Shown piece after piece: positions 7,443-17,198 of a DNA stretch of 22,250 nucleotides. The position numbers were made by a program, and so were the translations under genes. Below the pieces are notes generated by a model that saw nothing but the letters and a program-made list of their open reading frames with translations, was not told the DNA's origin and ran no database searches. The DNA is from UBA7803 sp047920935 (lineage in GTDB: Bacteria > Pseudomonadota > Gammaproteobacteria > Pseudomonadales > Azotimanducaceae): contig JBLRXD010000036.1 of NCBI GenBank assembly GCA_047920935.1, positions 1-22,250 on the forward strand, written 5' to 3'. Within the stretch, counting starts at the first letter, position 1; the number at the start of each line of letters is the position of its first letter.

Positions 7443-8874
7443 ACGAGGCCGGCCCCGAGGGGCTTGCGTAGCGGTCGTTGAGTGCCTGGATGAAGCCGTC
7501 GGCGTCGGCGAGCACCAGGTCGAGCTGCTTGCGCGCGCGGCCGCTCCAGCCGCGGGGGCGGCTCGAGGCAAGCGGCCGCCACCAGGCCCTGCGGTTGCGG
7601 TCGAAGCCGCGGGTGAGGGCGGCACGGTCGGTTTCGTCGAGGTCGTGGTCGCGCCGCAGGGTTCGCAGCACCGAGCGGGCGGTGATGCGCTTGATCAGCA
7701 GGTACAAGCCGATCAGCAGCAGGGCGATGACCACCAGGGTCACGATCTGAGCCGGCTGGCTCATGCGGGCGAAGGGCTCGAAGCGCATGCCGTCCCAGAG
7801 ATCACCGCCGATGCTCCAGGCGAGGAACAGCACCGCCAGCACGGCGAACACACCGAGGCAGGTCCACAGGGTGCGCCGCCGCCACATCTGTCTGGCCTGG
7901 CGCAGCCGGGGGATCAGGTCGTCGCGCAGATGCCGGGCGGTCTTCTCCAGCGAGCCCACCACCCGATACGAGCGTTCGATCTCCACCTGATGGATGCGCG
8001 CCTCGATGTCCTGCAGATCTTCGTCGCGCTTGCGCTCCAGGCGTTCGCGGGTCTGCTCGTTTTCCATGGGCAGCGCGGCGCTGCGCGCGTAGATGCGGTA
8101 GAAGCGCCCGGCGGTGAGGCCGTGCTGCGCCAGCGCGCGCTGCCAGGCGGCCACCACTTCCTCGGGGTTGTCTTCCCGGGCGGTGTTGTCGATCTGGTTG
8201 AGGATGTAGAGGAATTTGGCCGCATCCGGGCGGTTGACGGTGTCGCCGACCAGGTGCTTGAGGGTGTCGCCCATGGCGCCGGATTCCGGGTGGCGCGCAT
8301 CGAAGAACACCAGCACCAGATCCGACAGATCCATGATGTGATCGGTGATGAGCAGGGTCGAGGTGCGCTGTTGATCGGCATCGAACCCCGGCGAGTCGAT
8401 GAAGATCTTACCCCGCAGCGCTTCGGCCTTGCAGGTCTTGAGCTGCAGGTACGAATCCACCTGGCGGCCTTCGCCGTCGGCGACTTTTTCGATTTCGCGG
8501 CTGATCTGGTAAAAAGGAAAACGCGGGTCGCTGTCGAGGGCCAGGCCCGGCAGCACCATGGCATGGTCTTCGTGGCCGTAGCAGATGACCGTGAAACGGT
8601 CGTCCACGGCCTGGTTGCCGGTCCGCTGCAGTTTGTTGCCCGCGTACTCGTTGATGAAGGTGGATTTGCCCGCGGAGAAGGTGCCGAGCACGGCGATTAC
8701 CGGCCACCAGGAAATGTGCACGGCGTAGGAGTCGTCGTCGTCCAGCAGCCCCATCCGCGACGCGATGCGATCGAGCTTCTGAAAGCTCTCCACCGCTCCC
8801 GCCAGTACGGGGTTTTCCTGTTTGAGGTGCGCTTCCAGGCGCTTGACGCGCTCTTCGGTAGTGGTCTTGGCCAT
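7441..8874 (-). CDS. membrane-anchored dynamin/EHD-like GTPase
   Basis: This 477-residue protein has a dynamin-type G domain. It carries the P-loop GTFSAGKS at residues 64-71, DSPG at 160-163 (G3), and NQID at 226-229 as the G4 specificity motif (usually N/TKxD). A long charged helical region follows (~265-330). Two hydrophobic helices (~336-354 and ~372-394) are separated by a short loop, which suggests a membrane hairpin. The tail is basic. Dynamin-superfamily proteins bind GTP, oligomerise on membranes and remodel them. The GxxSxGKST form is closest to bacterial dynamin/EHD-like proteins rather than to Era or YihA GTPases. The gene lies 19 bases downstream of the reductase gene on the same strand, so the two probably form an operon. 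Its stop codon overlaps the end of the palindrome. Confidence 0.85.
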   Translation of the reverse strand: MAKTTTEERVKRLEAHLKQENPVLAGAVESFQKLDRIASRMGLLDDDDSYAVHISWWPVIAVLGTFSAGKSTFINEYAGNKLQRTGNQAVDDRFTVICYGHEDHAMVLPGLALDSDPRFPFYQISREIEKVADGEGRQVDSYLQLKTCKAEALRGKIFIDSPGFDADQQRTSTLLITDHIMDLSDLVLVFFDARHPESGAMGDTLKHLVGDTVNRPDAAKFLYILNQIDNTAREDNPEEVVAAWQRALAQHGLTAGRFYRIYARSAALPMENEQTRERLERKRDEDLQDIEARIHQVEIERSYRVVGSLEKTARHLRDDLIPRLRQARQMWRRRTLWTCLGVFAVLAVLFLAWSIGGDLWDGMRFEPFARMSQPAQIVTLVVIALLLIGLYLLIKRITARSVLRTLRRDHDLDETDRAALTRGFDRNRRAWWRPLASSRPRGWSGRARKQLDLVLADADGFIQALNDRYASPSGPAS

Positions 8875-8893
8875 GGATCCCGGGTCCCTGTGG

Positions 8894-9700
8894 TCAGTCG
8901 AACGGCTCGACGTAAGTGGTGAAAGCGCGTTTCCGCGAGGCTGCCGCGACGTTGCGCACCATCTCCGGGTTGCCGCAGGCGAACACGGCGGTGCTGTGCG
9001 GGCTCAGCCGGAAGCGCGCGATGATCGGGTCGATGAGGGTCTCCACCCGCCCGCGCTCGCCGCTCCAGCCCCGGTTGCGCGGGTGCTCCGGTCGGCTCAC
9101 CGTCGGCAGGTAGACGATACGCTGGGGATGACGCTGCGCCAGCGCCGTCAACTCCGCCAGGTAACCCAGCTCGTCCGCGAAGCTGGCGCCGTGCAGGATG
9201 ATGAAGCGATGCGCGGCGGCGCCCTGGCCGGGTGCGCGGTGCAGGTGGTCGCGCAGCAGTGAGAGATACGGGGCGATGCCGGTGACGGTGGCGATCATGA
9301 ACTGGGTGGTGCGGGTGGCGTCCAGCCGCAGGTCGCCTTTGGCGCGGCTGCCCAGGGCCATGACAGCGCCCGGAGCCACGGACCGCAGGCGCTCGGACAG
9401 CCGGCCCCCGGGGATCAGCTCCACGAAGAACTCCAGCAGATGTTCGTGCGGCGCCGATACCAGCGAGTAGTCGCGCAGCATTTCAGAGGTTCCCATCTTG
9501 ACGTGCTGGCCGGCGCGGTAGTCGAAGCCGGCGGGGCGCGACAGTTTCAATCGCAGCAGTTCGCCGGTTACCACGCGGCGCTCCAGCAGCACCGGTGGCG
9601 ACGGGTCTGCGGGTGGCGCTGCCCCGCCACGGGCGCCCTGGGAGTTCGGCGCTCCTGCGGCTCGGGCATCTTGGGTGTAGCTGTGGTGCGATGATTTCAT
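8894..9700 (-). CDS. ferredoxin-NADP reductase-like flavoprotein
   Basis: This 268-residue protein is of the ferredoxin reductase type. An FAD-binding barrel (~35-125) carries the RDYS motif at residues 76-79, which contacts the flavin, preceded by YRAGQHVKM. The NAD(P)-binding half (~130-268) has VTGIAPYLSLL around 139-149 (the usual GTGIAP loop, with Val in the first Gly position) and CGNPEMV near 242-248. The C-terminus ends in YVEPFD. It would move electrons between NADPH and ferredoxin or flavodoxin in the cytoplasm. The first ~33 residues are low-complexity Ala/Gly/Pro/Ser and the upstream ribosome site is poor, so the true start may be an internal codon. It is divergent from the thiolase operon and precedes the GTPase gene. 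Confidence 0.83.
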   Translation of the reverse strand: MKSSHHSYTQDARAAGAPNSQGARGGAAPPADPSPPVLLERRVVTGELLRLKLSRPAGFDYRAGQHVKMGTSEMLRDYSLVSAPHEHLLEFFVELIPGGRLSERLRSVAPGAVMALGSRAKGDLRLDATRTTQFMIATVTGIAPYLSLLRDHLHRAPGQGAAAHRFIILHGASFADELGYLAELTALAQRHPQRIVYLPTVSRPEHPRNRGWSGERGRVETLIDPIIARFRLSPHSTAVFACGNPEMVRNVAAASRKRAFTTYVEPFD

Positions 9701-9772
9701 AGTTGTTCTGGCAATTGGATAAGCAATTTTTGTGCCGTACTACGGCGTCCGCCGGATCCGCCGCCGCCTGCG

Positions 9773-9787
9773 GGCACAGTCCTTGCA
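9773..9787 (+). promoter_or_regulatory. sigma-54 (RpoN) -24/-12 promoter for the acyl-CoA operon
   Basis: GGCACAGTCCTTGCA has the -24 GG and -12 GC elements with the required ten bases between them, and fits the TGGCAC-N5-TTGCA consensus well. It points toward the thiolase-like gene. The predicted start of transcription is near 9798, giving a leader of about 108 bases. The core differs by one base from the copy upstream of the fasciclin gene. Confidence 0.6.
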
Positions 9788-9905
9788 CCCCCTGGTCGCT
9801 CGGCACCCGTCGACACTCCCGGAGGTGTGTAATTTCCAGATCGGGCTTCGCATCCGAATCGCGGGCGCCAGCCCCACGCGCACCGCATCCGCAGGTGCGC
9901 TGACC

Positions 9906-11189
9906 ATGGCAGCAGCCCAGGCGCCGGTGTTCGTCGTCGATGGCGCGCGCACGCCGTTTCTCGGAAGCAGCGGCCGGGGTGGGCCGTTCTCGGCCGTGGA
10001 CATGGCGGTGTGGGCCGGGCGGCCGCTGCTGCTGCGGCAGCCATTCGGTCCGCCAGCGCTGGACGAGGTGTTACTCGGTTGTCTCCATCCTGCGGCGGAT
10101 GAGCCCAACCCGGGCCGCCTGGCCGCATTCAGGCTCGGCGGCGTTACCACGCCCGGGCGAACGGTGCAGCGCGGTTGCGGGTCCGGCCTGCAGGCTGTGG
10201 ACGATGGCTGCCGCGCCATCGCCGCGGGGCGCGCCGATCTGGTGCTGGTGGGCGGTGCGGAAGCCCACAGCCGGCAAGCGCCGCTGCTGTCGGCGGACGC
10301 CGCCGCCTGGCTGGACGACTGGCACCACGCCTCGACCACGGAGCGGGCGCGGCTGCTCGCCGGCCTGCGCCCGAGCCACCTGCCGGTGGCCGATGCCGTG
10401 CCGAGCGACCCGGTAGATCCCTTATCCGGGCTGACCATGGCGCAAGCCGCGGATGCCGTGGGATACCGTTTCGGCATCCGTCGAGGAGATGCCGACCGCT
10501 ATGCCCTGGAGAGCCATCATCGGGCGTCCCGCGCCCGCGAAGCCGGTCGGGTGGCAGAGATCGAGCCCCTGTATGACGCCGCCGGCACCTGCTACCTGCA
10601 CGATGATGCGGTCCGCGCCGGGGTGACCGTGGAACAGTTGGCAGGGCTGGAGCCGAGCGTCGACCGGCCCTACGGCAACGTCACCGCCGGCAACAGCAGC
10701 GCTCCGGCGGACGGCGCTGCCTGGCTGCTGCTGGCCTCAGAGCCTGCCTGCGCGCGCTGGTCGCTGCGGCCCAGGGGGCGGGTCGTCGACACCCAGTGGG
10801 CGGGGCTGGCGCCGCAACTCGCGGGCCTCGGCCCGGTGTTTGCGGTCTCGCCGCTGCTGCTGCGGCATGGCCTGTCGGCCGGGGAGGTCGGCGCCTGGGA
10901 GGTGGACGAGGCGTTTGCCGCGCAGCTGCTGGCCTGCCTGGCCGCCTGGGAGAGCGACTCGTTCTGCCGTGACCATCTTGGCCTGGAGGCCGCCGTCGGG
11001 CCCATCGACCGGGCCAGGCTCAACGTCGATGGCGGCGCCATCGCCCTGGGTCGGCCTGCAGGCGCCAGCGGCACGCGCCTCGTCCTGCAGCTGCTCGAGG
11101 TGCTGCATCGCAGCGGCGAGCGCTGGGGTATGGCCGCGCTCGCAGTTGGCGGTGGGCAGGGCGGCGCCCTGCTCATGGAGGCGCTGTGA
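9906..11189 (+). CDS. thiolase-family protein with altered catalytic residues
   Basis: This 427-residue protein has the thiolase fold from end to end: VFVVDGARTPF at the N-terminus, RGCGSGLQAV with the nucleophilic Cys91, YGNVTAGNSS, VDEAFAAQ, GGAIALGRPAGASG and AVGGGQGGALLME at the C-terminus. Canonical thiolases use four elements: the nucleophilic Cys, Asn of NEAF, His of GHP and Cys of the CxG motif. Here Cys91 is kept, but Asn is Asp334, His is Arg383 and the second Cys is Ala413. Reversible acetyl-CoA transfer by the usual mechanism is therefore doubtful. The start is the ATG after a weak GCAGG ribosome site; an in-frame extension upstream lacks thiolase similarity. It is first in a three-gene operon and is followed after 13 bases by the FadB/FadJ-like gene. 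Confidence 0.88.
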   Translation: MAAAQAPVFVVDGARTPFLGSSGRGGPFSAVDMAVWAGRPLLLRQPFGPPALDEVLLGCLHPAADEPNPGRLAAFRLGGVTTPGRTVQRGCGSGLQAVDDGCRAIAAGRADLVLVGGAEAHSRQAPLLSADAAAWLDDWHHASTTERARLLAGLRPSHLPVADAVPSDPVDPLSGLTMAQAADAVGYRFGIRRGDADRYALESHHRASRAREAGRVAEIEPLYDAAGTCYLHDDAVRAGVTVEQLAGLEPSVDRPYGNVTAGNSSAPADGAAWLLLASEPACARWSLRPRGRVVDTQWAGLAPQLAGLGPVFAVSPLLLRHGLSAGEVGAWEVDEAFAAQLLACLAAWESDSFCRDHLGLEAAVGPIDRARLNVDGGAIALGRPAGASGTRLVLQLLEVLHRSGERWGMAALAVGGGQGGALLMEAL

Positions 11190-11202
11190 CGCTGGGGGTC
11201 CG

Positions 11203-13308
<2,106 letters not shown>

Positions 13309-13321
13309 GGAGGAAGCAGAC

Positions 13322-15253
13322 ATGGCGGAGGAGATGACCACGGAGCCGCTGCGCTTCGCCCAGGTGGAGGCCTGCGCCGATGCGGTGATCGAGCGGCTGT
13401 CCGGGCAGGTGCGGCTGGCGCTGCCGCTGGGGCTGGGTAAGGCGGCGTTGCTGGCCAACGCCCTGTATCGGCGGGCTCGCGAGCGCCCGGAGATCGAGCT
13501 GAGCATCTATACGGCGCTCACGCTCGAGCTCCCCAAGGCCAGCTCCGAGCTGCAACGGCGCATGCTCGAGCCGTTGCTGGAACGACTCTACGCCGACGTG
13601 CCCGCCCTCGACTACGCGGCCGATCTGCGCCGGGGCGCGCTGCCGCGCAATGTCCGGGTGGAGGAGTTCTTCTTCCGTCCGGGCGCGTTCCTCGGCGTTC
13701 CGGGAGCGCAGCAGAGCTACGCCAGCCTCAATTACACCCACGCGGCACGGGCGCTGATGAATCGCGGCGCCAACGTCATCGCCCAGATGGTGGCGCCGGC
13801 ATCCGGCGCGGACGCAGGCGCCGTCTACAGCCTCAGCTGCAATCCCGAGGTGACCCTCGACCTGCTGGATGCGGCTCGCGAGGGCGGCGCCGTGGTGCCG
13901 CTGCTGGTGGGGCAGGTGAACGCCGCGCTGCCGTTCATGCCAGGCGACGCCGCGCTGCCGGTCGACCGCTTCGACATGCTGCTCGAGGCGGACGACCTGG
14001 CGCATCCGCTGTTTCCGGTGCCGAATCGGGCGGTTTCTCTGGCCGAGCACGCCATTGCGGTGCGGGTGGCCGCGCTGGTGAAGGACGGCGGCACGTTGCA
14101 GGTCGGCATCGGCAGCCTCGGCGACGCGGTGACCTACGCCCTGGGCCTGCGGCGCAGCGACAATGATGCCTATTGTCGGCTGGTGACCGCGCTCGGCCAG
14201 ACCGATGGCGCGGCGGCCGAGCTGGACACGCTGCCGAACGGCCTGTACGGCGCCAGCGAGATGTTCAGCGAAGGCTTTCTGCATCTGCGCCGCTGCGGCG
14301 TGCTGAGCCGCACCGTGGAAGACGGCATCTACCTGCACGGTGGCTTCTATCTGGGCTCGGCGCGCTTCTACCAGGATCTGCGAGACCTGCCGGAGGCAGA
14401 GCGCCAGGGCATCGGCATGACCCGCATCAGCTTCACCAACAGTCTGCACGGCGACGAGCAACGCAAGCGGCAGCAGCGCCGCGCCGCTCGTTTCGTCAAC
14501 AGCGCCATGATGATGACTCTGCTCGGCGCCGCGGTGTCCGACGGGCTCGAGGATGGCCGGGTGGTGAGCGGCGTTGGCGGCCAGTACAACTTCGTCGCCA
14601 TGGCCCACGAGCTGGAAGGAGCGCGCTCCATCATGGTGCTGCCGGCGACGCGCATGACCAAAGGCAAGGTCCGCTCCAACATCGTCTGGCGCTACGGGCA
14701 TGTCACCATCCCGCGGCATCTGCGCGACGTTGTGGTGACCGAGTACGGGGTGGCCGAGCTGCGCGGGGCCGCCGATCAGGACGTCATCGCCGCGTTGCTG
14801 AACCTGGCGGATTCGCGCTTCCAGGAGACGCTGCGGCGACAGGCGGTGGCGGCGGGCAAGCTGCCGCAGAGTTATCGCATCCCCGAGCGCTACCGCAGCA
14901 ATTTCCCGGACACGTTACGCCAGTCGCTGGCCGACGCCGGGGTTCTGGGAGCCCTGCCGTTCTATCCCCTGGGTACCGACCTCACCGCGGTCGAGGCCGA
15001 GCTGGCGGTGGCTCTGGAGTTCCTCGCCCAGTTGCAGGGCGACACCCGGGCGCTGCTGGCCCAGGGCAGAGCGGGCTGGCGGGCGCACACCGATCCGCGG
15101 CTGCAGGATCCATTGGAGCGCCTCGGGCTCGAGGCACCGCGCGGCATCACCGAGCGTCTCTATCGCAGCCTGGTCAGCGCGGCGCTGCTGGACCAGGTGC
15201 ACGCCAGCGGCCGCCCGCTGTACGGGGGGCGTCCGCTGTCTGCCGCCAGTTGA
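13322..15253 (+). CDS. acetyl-CoA hydrolase / CoA-transferase family protein
   Basis: This 643-residue protein follows a perfect AGGAGG ribosome site, 13 bases after the preceding stop. It matches the acetyl-CoA hydrolase/4-hydroxybutyrate CoA-transferase family (class I CoA-transferase fold) of the longer form. An N-terminal half holds RLALPLGLGKAALLANALY. A C-terminal transferase domain contains LYGASEMFSEGFL, with Glu313 as the likely catalytic glutamate that forms the acyl-CoA intermediate, then SGVGGQYNFVAMAHELEGARS and VVVTEYGVAELRG. Members either hydrolyse acyl-CoA or move CoA between acids. In this operon it could load a carboxylic acid with CoA or release the final product. The acid involved is not readable. 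Confidence 0.88.
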   Translation: MAEEMTTEPLRFAQVEACADAVIERLSGQVRLALPLGLGKAALLANALYRRARERPEIELSIYTALTLELPKASSELQRRMLEPLLERLYADVPALDYAADLRRGALPRNVRVEEFFFRPGAFLGVPGAQQSYASLNYTHAARALMNRGANVIAQMVAPASGADAGAVYSLSCNPEVTLDLLDAAREGGAVVPLLVGQVNAALPFMPGDAALPVDRFDMLLEADDLAHPLFPVPNRAVSLAEHAIAVRVAALVKDGGTLQVGIGSLGDAVTYALGLRRSDNDAYCRLVTALGQTDGAAAELDTLPNGLYGASEMFSEGFLHLRRCGVLSRTVEDGIYLHGGFYLGSARFYQDLRDLPEAERQGIGMTRISFTNSLHGDEQRKRQQRRAARFVNSAMMMTLLGAAVSDGLEDGRVVSGVGGQYNFVAMAHELEGARSIMVLPATRMTKGKVRSNIVWRYGHVTIPRHLRDVVVTEYGVAELRGAADQDVIAALLNLADSRFQETLRRQAVAAGKLPQSYRIPERYRSNFPDTLRQSLADAGVLGALPFYPLGTDLTAVEAELAVALEFLAQLQGDTRALLAQGRAGWRAHTDPRLQDPLERLGLEAPRGITERLYRSLVSAALLDQVHASGRPLYGGRPLSAAS

Positions 15254-15306
15254 TGCGCCGGTCGCCGCAGCAAAACGGCAGCACAGGCGCGATTCGCCGC
15301 TGCGGC

Positions 15307-15315
15307 TGCTAAACT
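15307..15315 (+). promoter_or_regulatory. possible extended -10 promoter for speC
   Basis: TGCTAAACT has the TGn extension ahead of a TAAACT hexamer, about 58 bases before the speC start. There is no convincing -35 element. The gap 15254-15372 shows no terminator for the preceding operon, so read-through is also possible. Confidence 0.3.
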
Positions 15316-15372
15316 GCGCCGCCGACCGCGACCAGCACATCCAGCAACGCGCATACAGGAGCCGTTCACCCA

Positions 15373-16536
15373 GTGACCCCGACGATCAACGATTACTACG
15401 ATCCCGCCGCCTTCGAGCGTCTCAAAGCCTTCGCGGATGGCCAGGAGACGCCCTTTCTGGTGGTGGACACCACGACGGTGGGCCGTCATTACGACGAGCT
15501 GCTGGGGGCGTTCCCGTTCGCCAGCATCTACTACGCCGTCAAGGCGAACCCGGCGCCGGAAATCCTCACGCTGTTGCGCGACCGGGGCTCGAGTTTCGAC
15601 ATCGCCTCCATATACGAGTTGGATCGGGTGCTCGGGCTGGGGGTGACCGCCGACCGCATCAGCTTCGGCAATACCATCAAGAAAAGCCGCGACATCCGCT
15701 ACTTCTTCGAGCATGGCGTGCGCCTGTACGCTACCGATTCCGAGGCGGATCTGCGCAACATCGCCAAGGCCGCCCCGGGCTCGAAGGTTTACGTGCGCAT
15801 CCTCACCGAGGGCACGCAGACGGCGGATTGGCCGCTGTCGCGCAAGTTCGGATGTCAGACCGACATGGCCATGGATCTGCTGGTGCTGGCCCGTGACCTG
15901 GGGCTGGTGCCTTACGGTGTGTCGTTTCACGTCGGCTCCCAGCAGCGCGACATCGGTGCCTGGGATGCGGCCATCGGCAAGGTGAAGGTGATCTTCGAGC
16001 GGCTCAAGGAAGAAGACGGCATCGAGCTGAAGCTGATCAACCTCGGTGGTGGCTTCCCCGCCAACTACATCACCAAGACACACGAGCTCGCGACCTATGC
16101 GGAAGAAATCATCCGGTACCTGCAGGAGGATTTCGGTGATGAGCTGCCGGAGATCATCCTCGAGCCCGGTCGTTCCCTGGTCGCCAACGCCGGCGTGCTG
16201 GTCAGCGAGGTGGTGCTGATCTCGCGCAAGTCCCGCACCGGGCTGTACCGCTGGGTCTATGTGGACGTCGGCAAGTTCTCCGGCCTCATCGAGACCCTGG
16301 GGGAGTCGATCAAGTATCCGGTGTACACCGAGAAGCGCGGCGAGCTCGAGGACGTGGTGCTGGCCGGGCCAACGTGCGACAGCGCCGACATCATGTACGA
16401 AGATCACAAGTATCCGCTGCCGCTCAATCTGGCCATCGGCGACCGGCTCTACTGGTTCTCCACCGGCGCCTACACCACCAGCTACAGCGCCATCGAATTC
16501 AATGGCTTCCCGCCGCTGCGCGGGTTCTACATCTGA
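15373..16536 (+). CDS. speC: ornithine decarboxylase, type III PLP-dependent
   Basis: This 387-residue enzyme of the alanine racemase-like (fold III) decarboxylase family closely resembles the short Pseudomonas SpeC type in length and along the whole chain. Lys57 in YYAVKANP holds pyridoxal phosphate. His186 in FHVGSQ stacks on the cofactor, GGGFP and EPGRSLVANAG bind its phosphate, and Cys335-Asp336 in GPTCDSAD are the conserved active-site residues supplied by the partner subunit. It converts ornithine to putrescine, the entry to polyamine synthesis; lysine may also be accepted. The GTG start follows AGGAG at a rather long distance of about 12 bases. An exact palindrome overlaps the stop codon. 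Confidence 0.93.
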   Translation: MTPTINDYYDPAAFERLKAFADGQETPFLVVDTTTVGRHYDELLGAFPFASIYYAVKANPAPEILTLLRDRGSSFDIASIYELDRVLGLGVTADRISFGNTIKKSRDIRYFFEHGVRLYATDSEADLRNIAKAAPGSKVYVRILTEGTQTADWPLSRKFGCQTDMAMDLLVLARDLGLVPYGVSFHVGSQQRDIGAWDAAIGKVKVIFERLKEEDGIELKLINLGGGFPANYITKTHELATYAEEIIRYLQEDFGDELPEIILEPGRSLVANAGVLVSEVVLISRKSRTGLYRWVYVDVGKFSGLIETLGESIKYPVYTEKRGELEDVVLAGPTCDSADIMYEDHKYPLPLNLAIGDRLYWFSTGAYTTSYSAIEFNGFPPLRGFYI

Positions 16537-16560
16537 CCACCGCGGTTAACCGCGGTGGTC
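16535..16560. repeat. perfect 26-base palindrome overlapping the speC stop codon
   Basis: Bases 16535-16547 (GACCACCGCGGTT) are the exact reverse complement of 16548-16560. A third partial copy (AACCGCGGTC, 16565-16574) follows. No T-tract is present in the plus direction, so this is not a standard intrinsic terminator. It may act as an RNA 3'-end structure or as a protein-binding dyad. Confidence 0.75.
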
Positions 16561-16741
16561 AAAACCGCGGTCGCCAGTAGCAACGGCGCCGGCGCCCGTA
16601 ACTCTTACGCCCGGCGCTGCTGTCCGTAGCTGCCACGCCCCCAATTGTCGGAGCGATCTCCCGATCGCGCCCCCTGGCCCCGTTCTTGCAATTCCACTCC
16701 TTGCAAACTGTTCTGCCACCGCCACCCAGGAGGCCCGTTTC

Positions 16742-16942
16742 ATGAGCGTTGCAAAGACCATCGAGATTTCCGCCGATTCGCCTACCAGCTTCGAAGATGC
16801 CATTCAGGAAGGGGTCAAGAAGGCGGAGTCGTCACTCGAACATATCCAGCGCGCATGGGTCAAAGACCAGATAGTCCTGTTGAATGAAGGCAAGATCGAA
16901 GGCTATCGGGTGCACATGCACGTGACCTTCAAGCTCAACTGA
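16742..16942 (+). CDS. dodecin, small flavin-binding protein
   Basis: This 66-residue protein has the complete dodecin pattern: an initial strand (KTIEISADSP), a helix (SFEDAIQEGVKKAE), then AWVKDQIVLLNEGKIEGYRVHMHVTFKL forming the curved sheet. Trp39 in AWVKD is at the position that stacks on the flavin isoalloxazine in the family. Dodecins assemble as hollow dodecamers that bind riboflavin, FMN or CoA-linked flavins and buffer free flavin in the cytoplasm. The start is fixed by an AGGAGG site at 16728-16733. It is a single gene closed by a strong terminator. Confidence 0.93.
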   Translation: MSVAKTIEISADSPTSFEDAIQEGVKKAESSLEHIQRAWVKDQIVLLNEGKIEGYRVHMHVTFKLN

Positions 16943-16996
16943 TTCCGTCAAGCTCAACAGACTGTAGTACCAGGTTACATCACCGAGTCCCTGTTG

Positions 16997-17040
16997 CCCG
17001 GCCGCTCCTCTCTCCCCCGAGAGTCGGCCGGGGTTTTTTT
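16997..17040 (+). terminator. rho-independent terminator after dodecin
   Basis: CCCGGCCG (16997-17004) pairs with CGGCCGGG (17025-17032), with an inner CTCTC/GAGAG pairing, followed by seven T residues (17034-17040). Confidence 0.9.
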
Positions 17041-17151
17041 GCCCGTGATTTGCTTCCACCCGCCCGTCCGCCGCCACGCCGCGTTCTGCCGGGCTGTGTA
17101 CAATCCCAATTCGGCACTTTCTTTACATGAGGTTCGCCTGAGATCAGGTTC

Positions 17152-17184
17152 ACCTTAGATCTACCTTAGATCCCCCTTAGACCC
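17152..17184 (+). repeat. three tandem 11-base repeats in the prlC leader
   Basis: The units are ACCTTAGATCT (17152-17162), ACCTTAGATCC (17163-17173) and CCCTTAGACCC (17174-17184). A weaker relative, GCCTGAGATCA, lies just upstream at 17136-17146. The array ends just before the AGGAG ribosome site of prlC. Confidence 0.7.
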
Positions 17185-17198
17185 ACCAGGAGCAGCCA

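Noticed and set aside
7315..8922. A long plus-strand frame of 535 codons opposite the GTPase gene
   Set aside because: It is the antisense of a gene with clear G1, G3 and G4 motifs. The translation has no family motifs and a composition typical of shadow frames in GC-rich DNA.
9732..9905. N-terminal extension of the thiolase-like protein
   Set aside because: The extra 58 residues overlap the sigma-54 promoter and are Arg-rich without thiolase similarity; family similarity begins right after the ATG at 9906.
17098..17103. TACAAT as a -10 element for prlC
   Set aside because: No acceptable -35 element at 16-18 bases and no properly placed TG extension; too weak to list.
17111..17126. Third sigma-54-like site (GGCAC-N5-TTACA) upstream of prlC
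   Set aside because: The invariant -12 GC is AC here, so the -12 element is broken.
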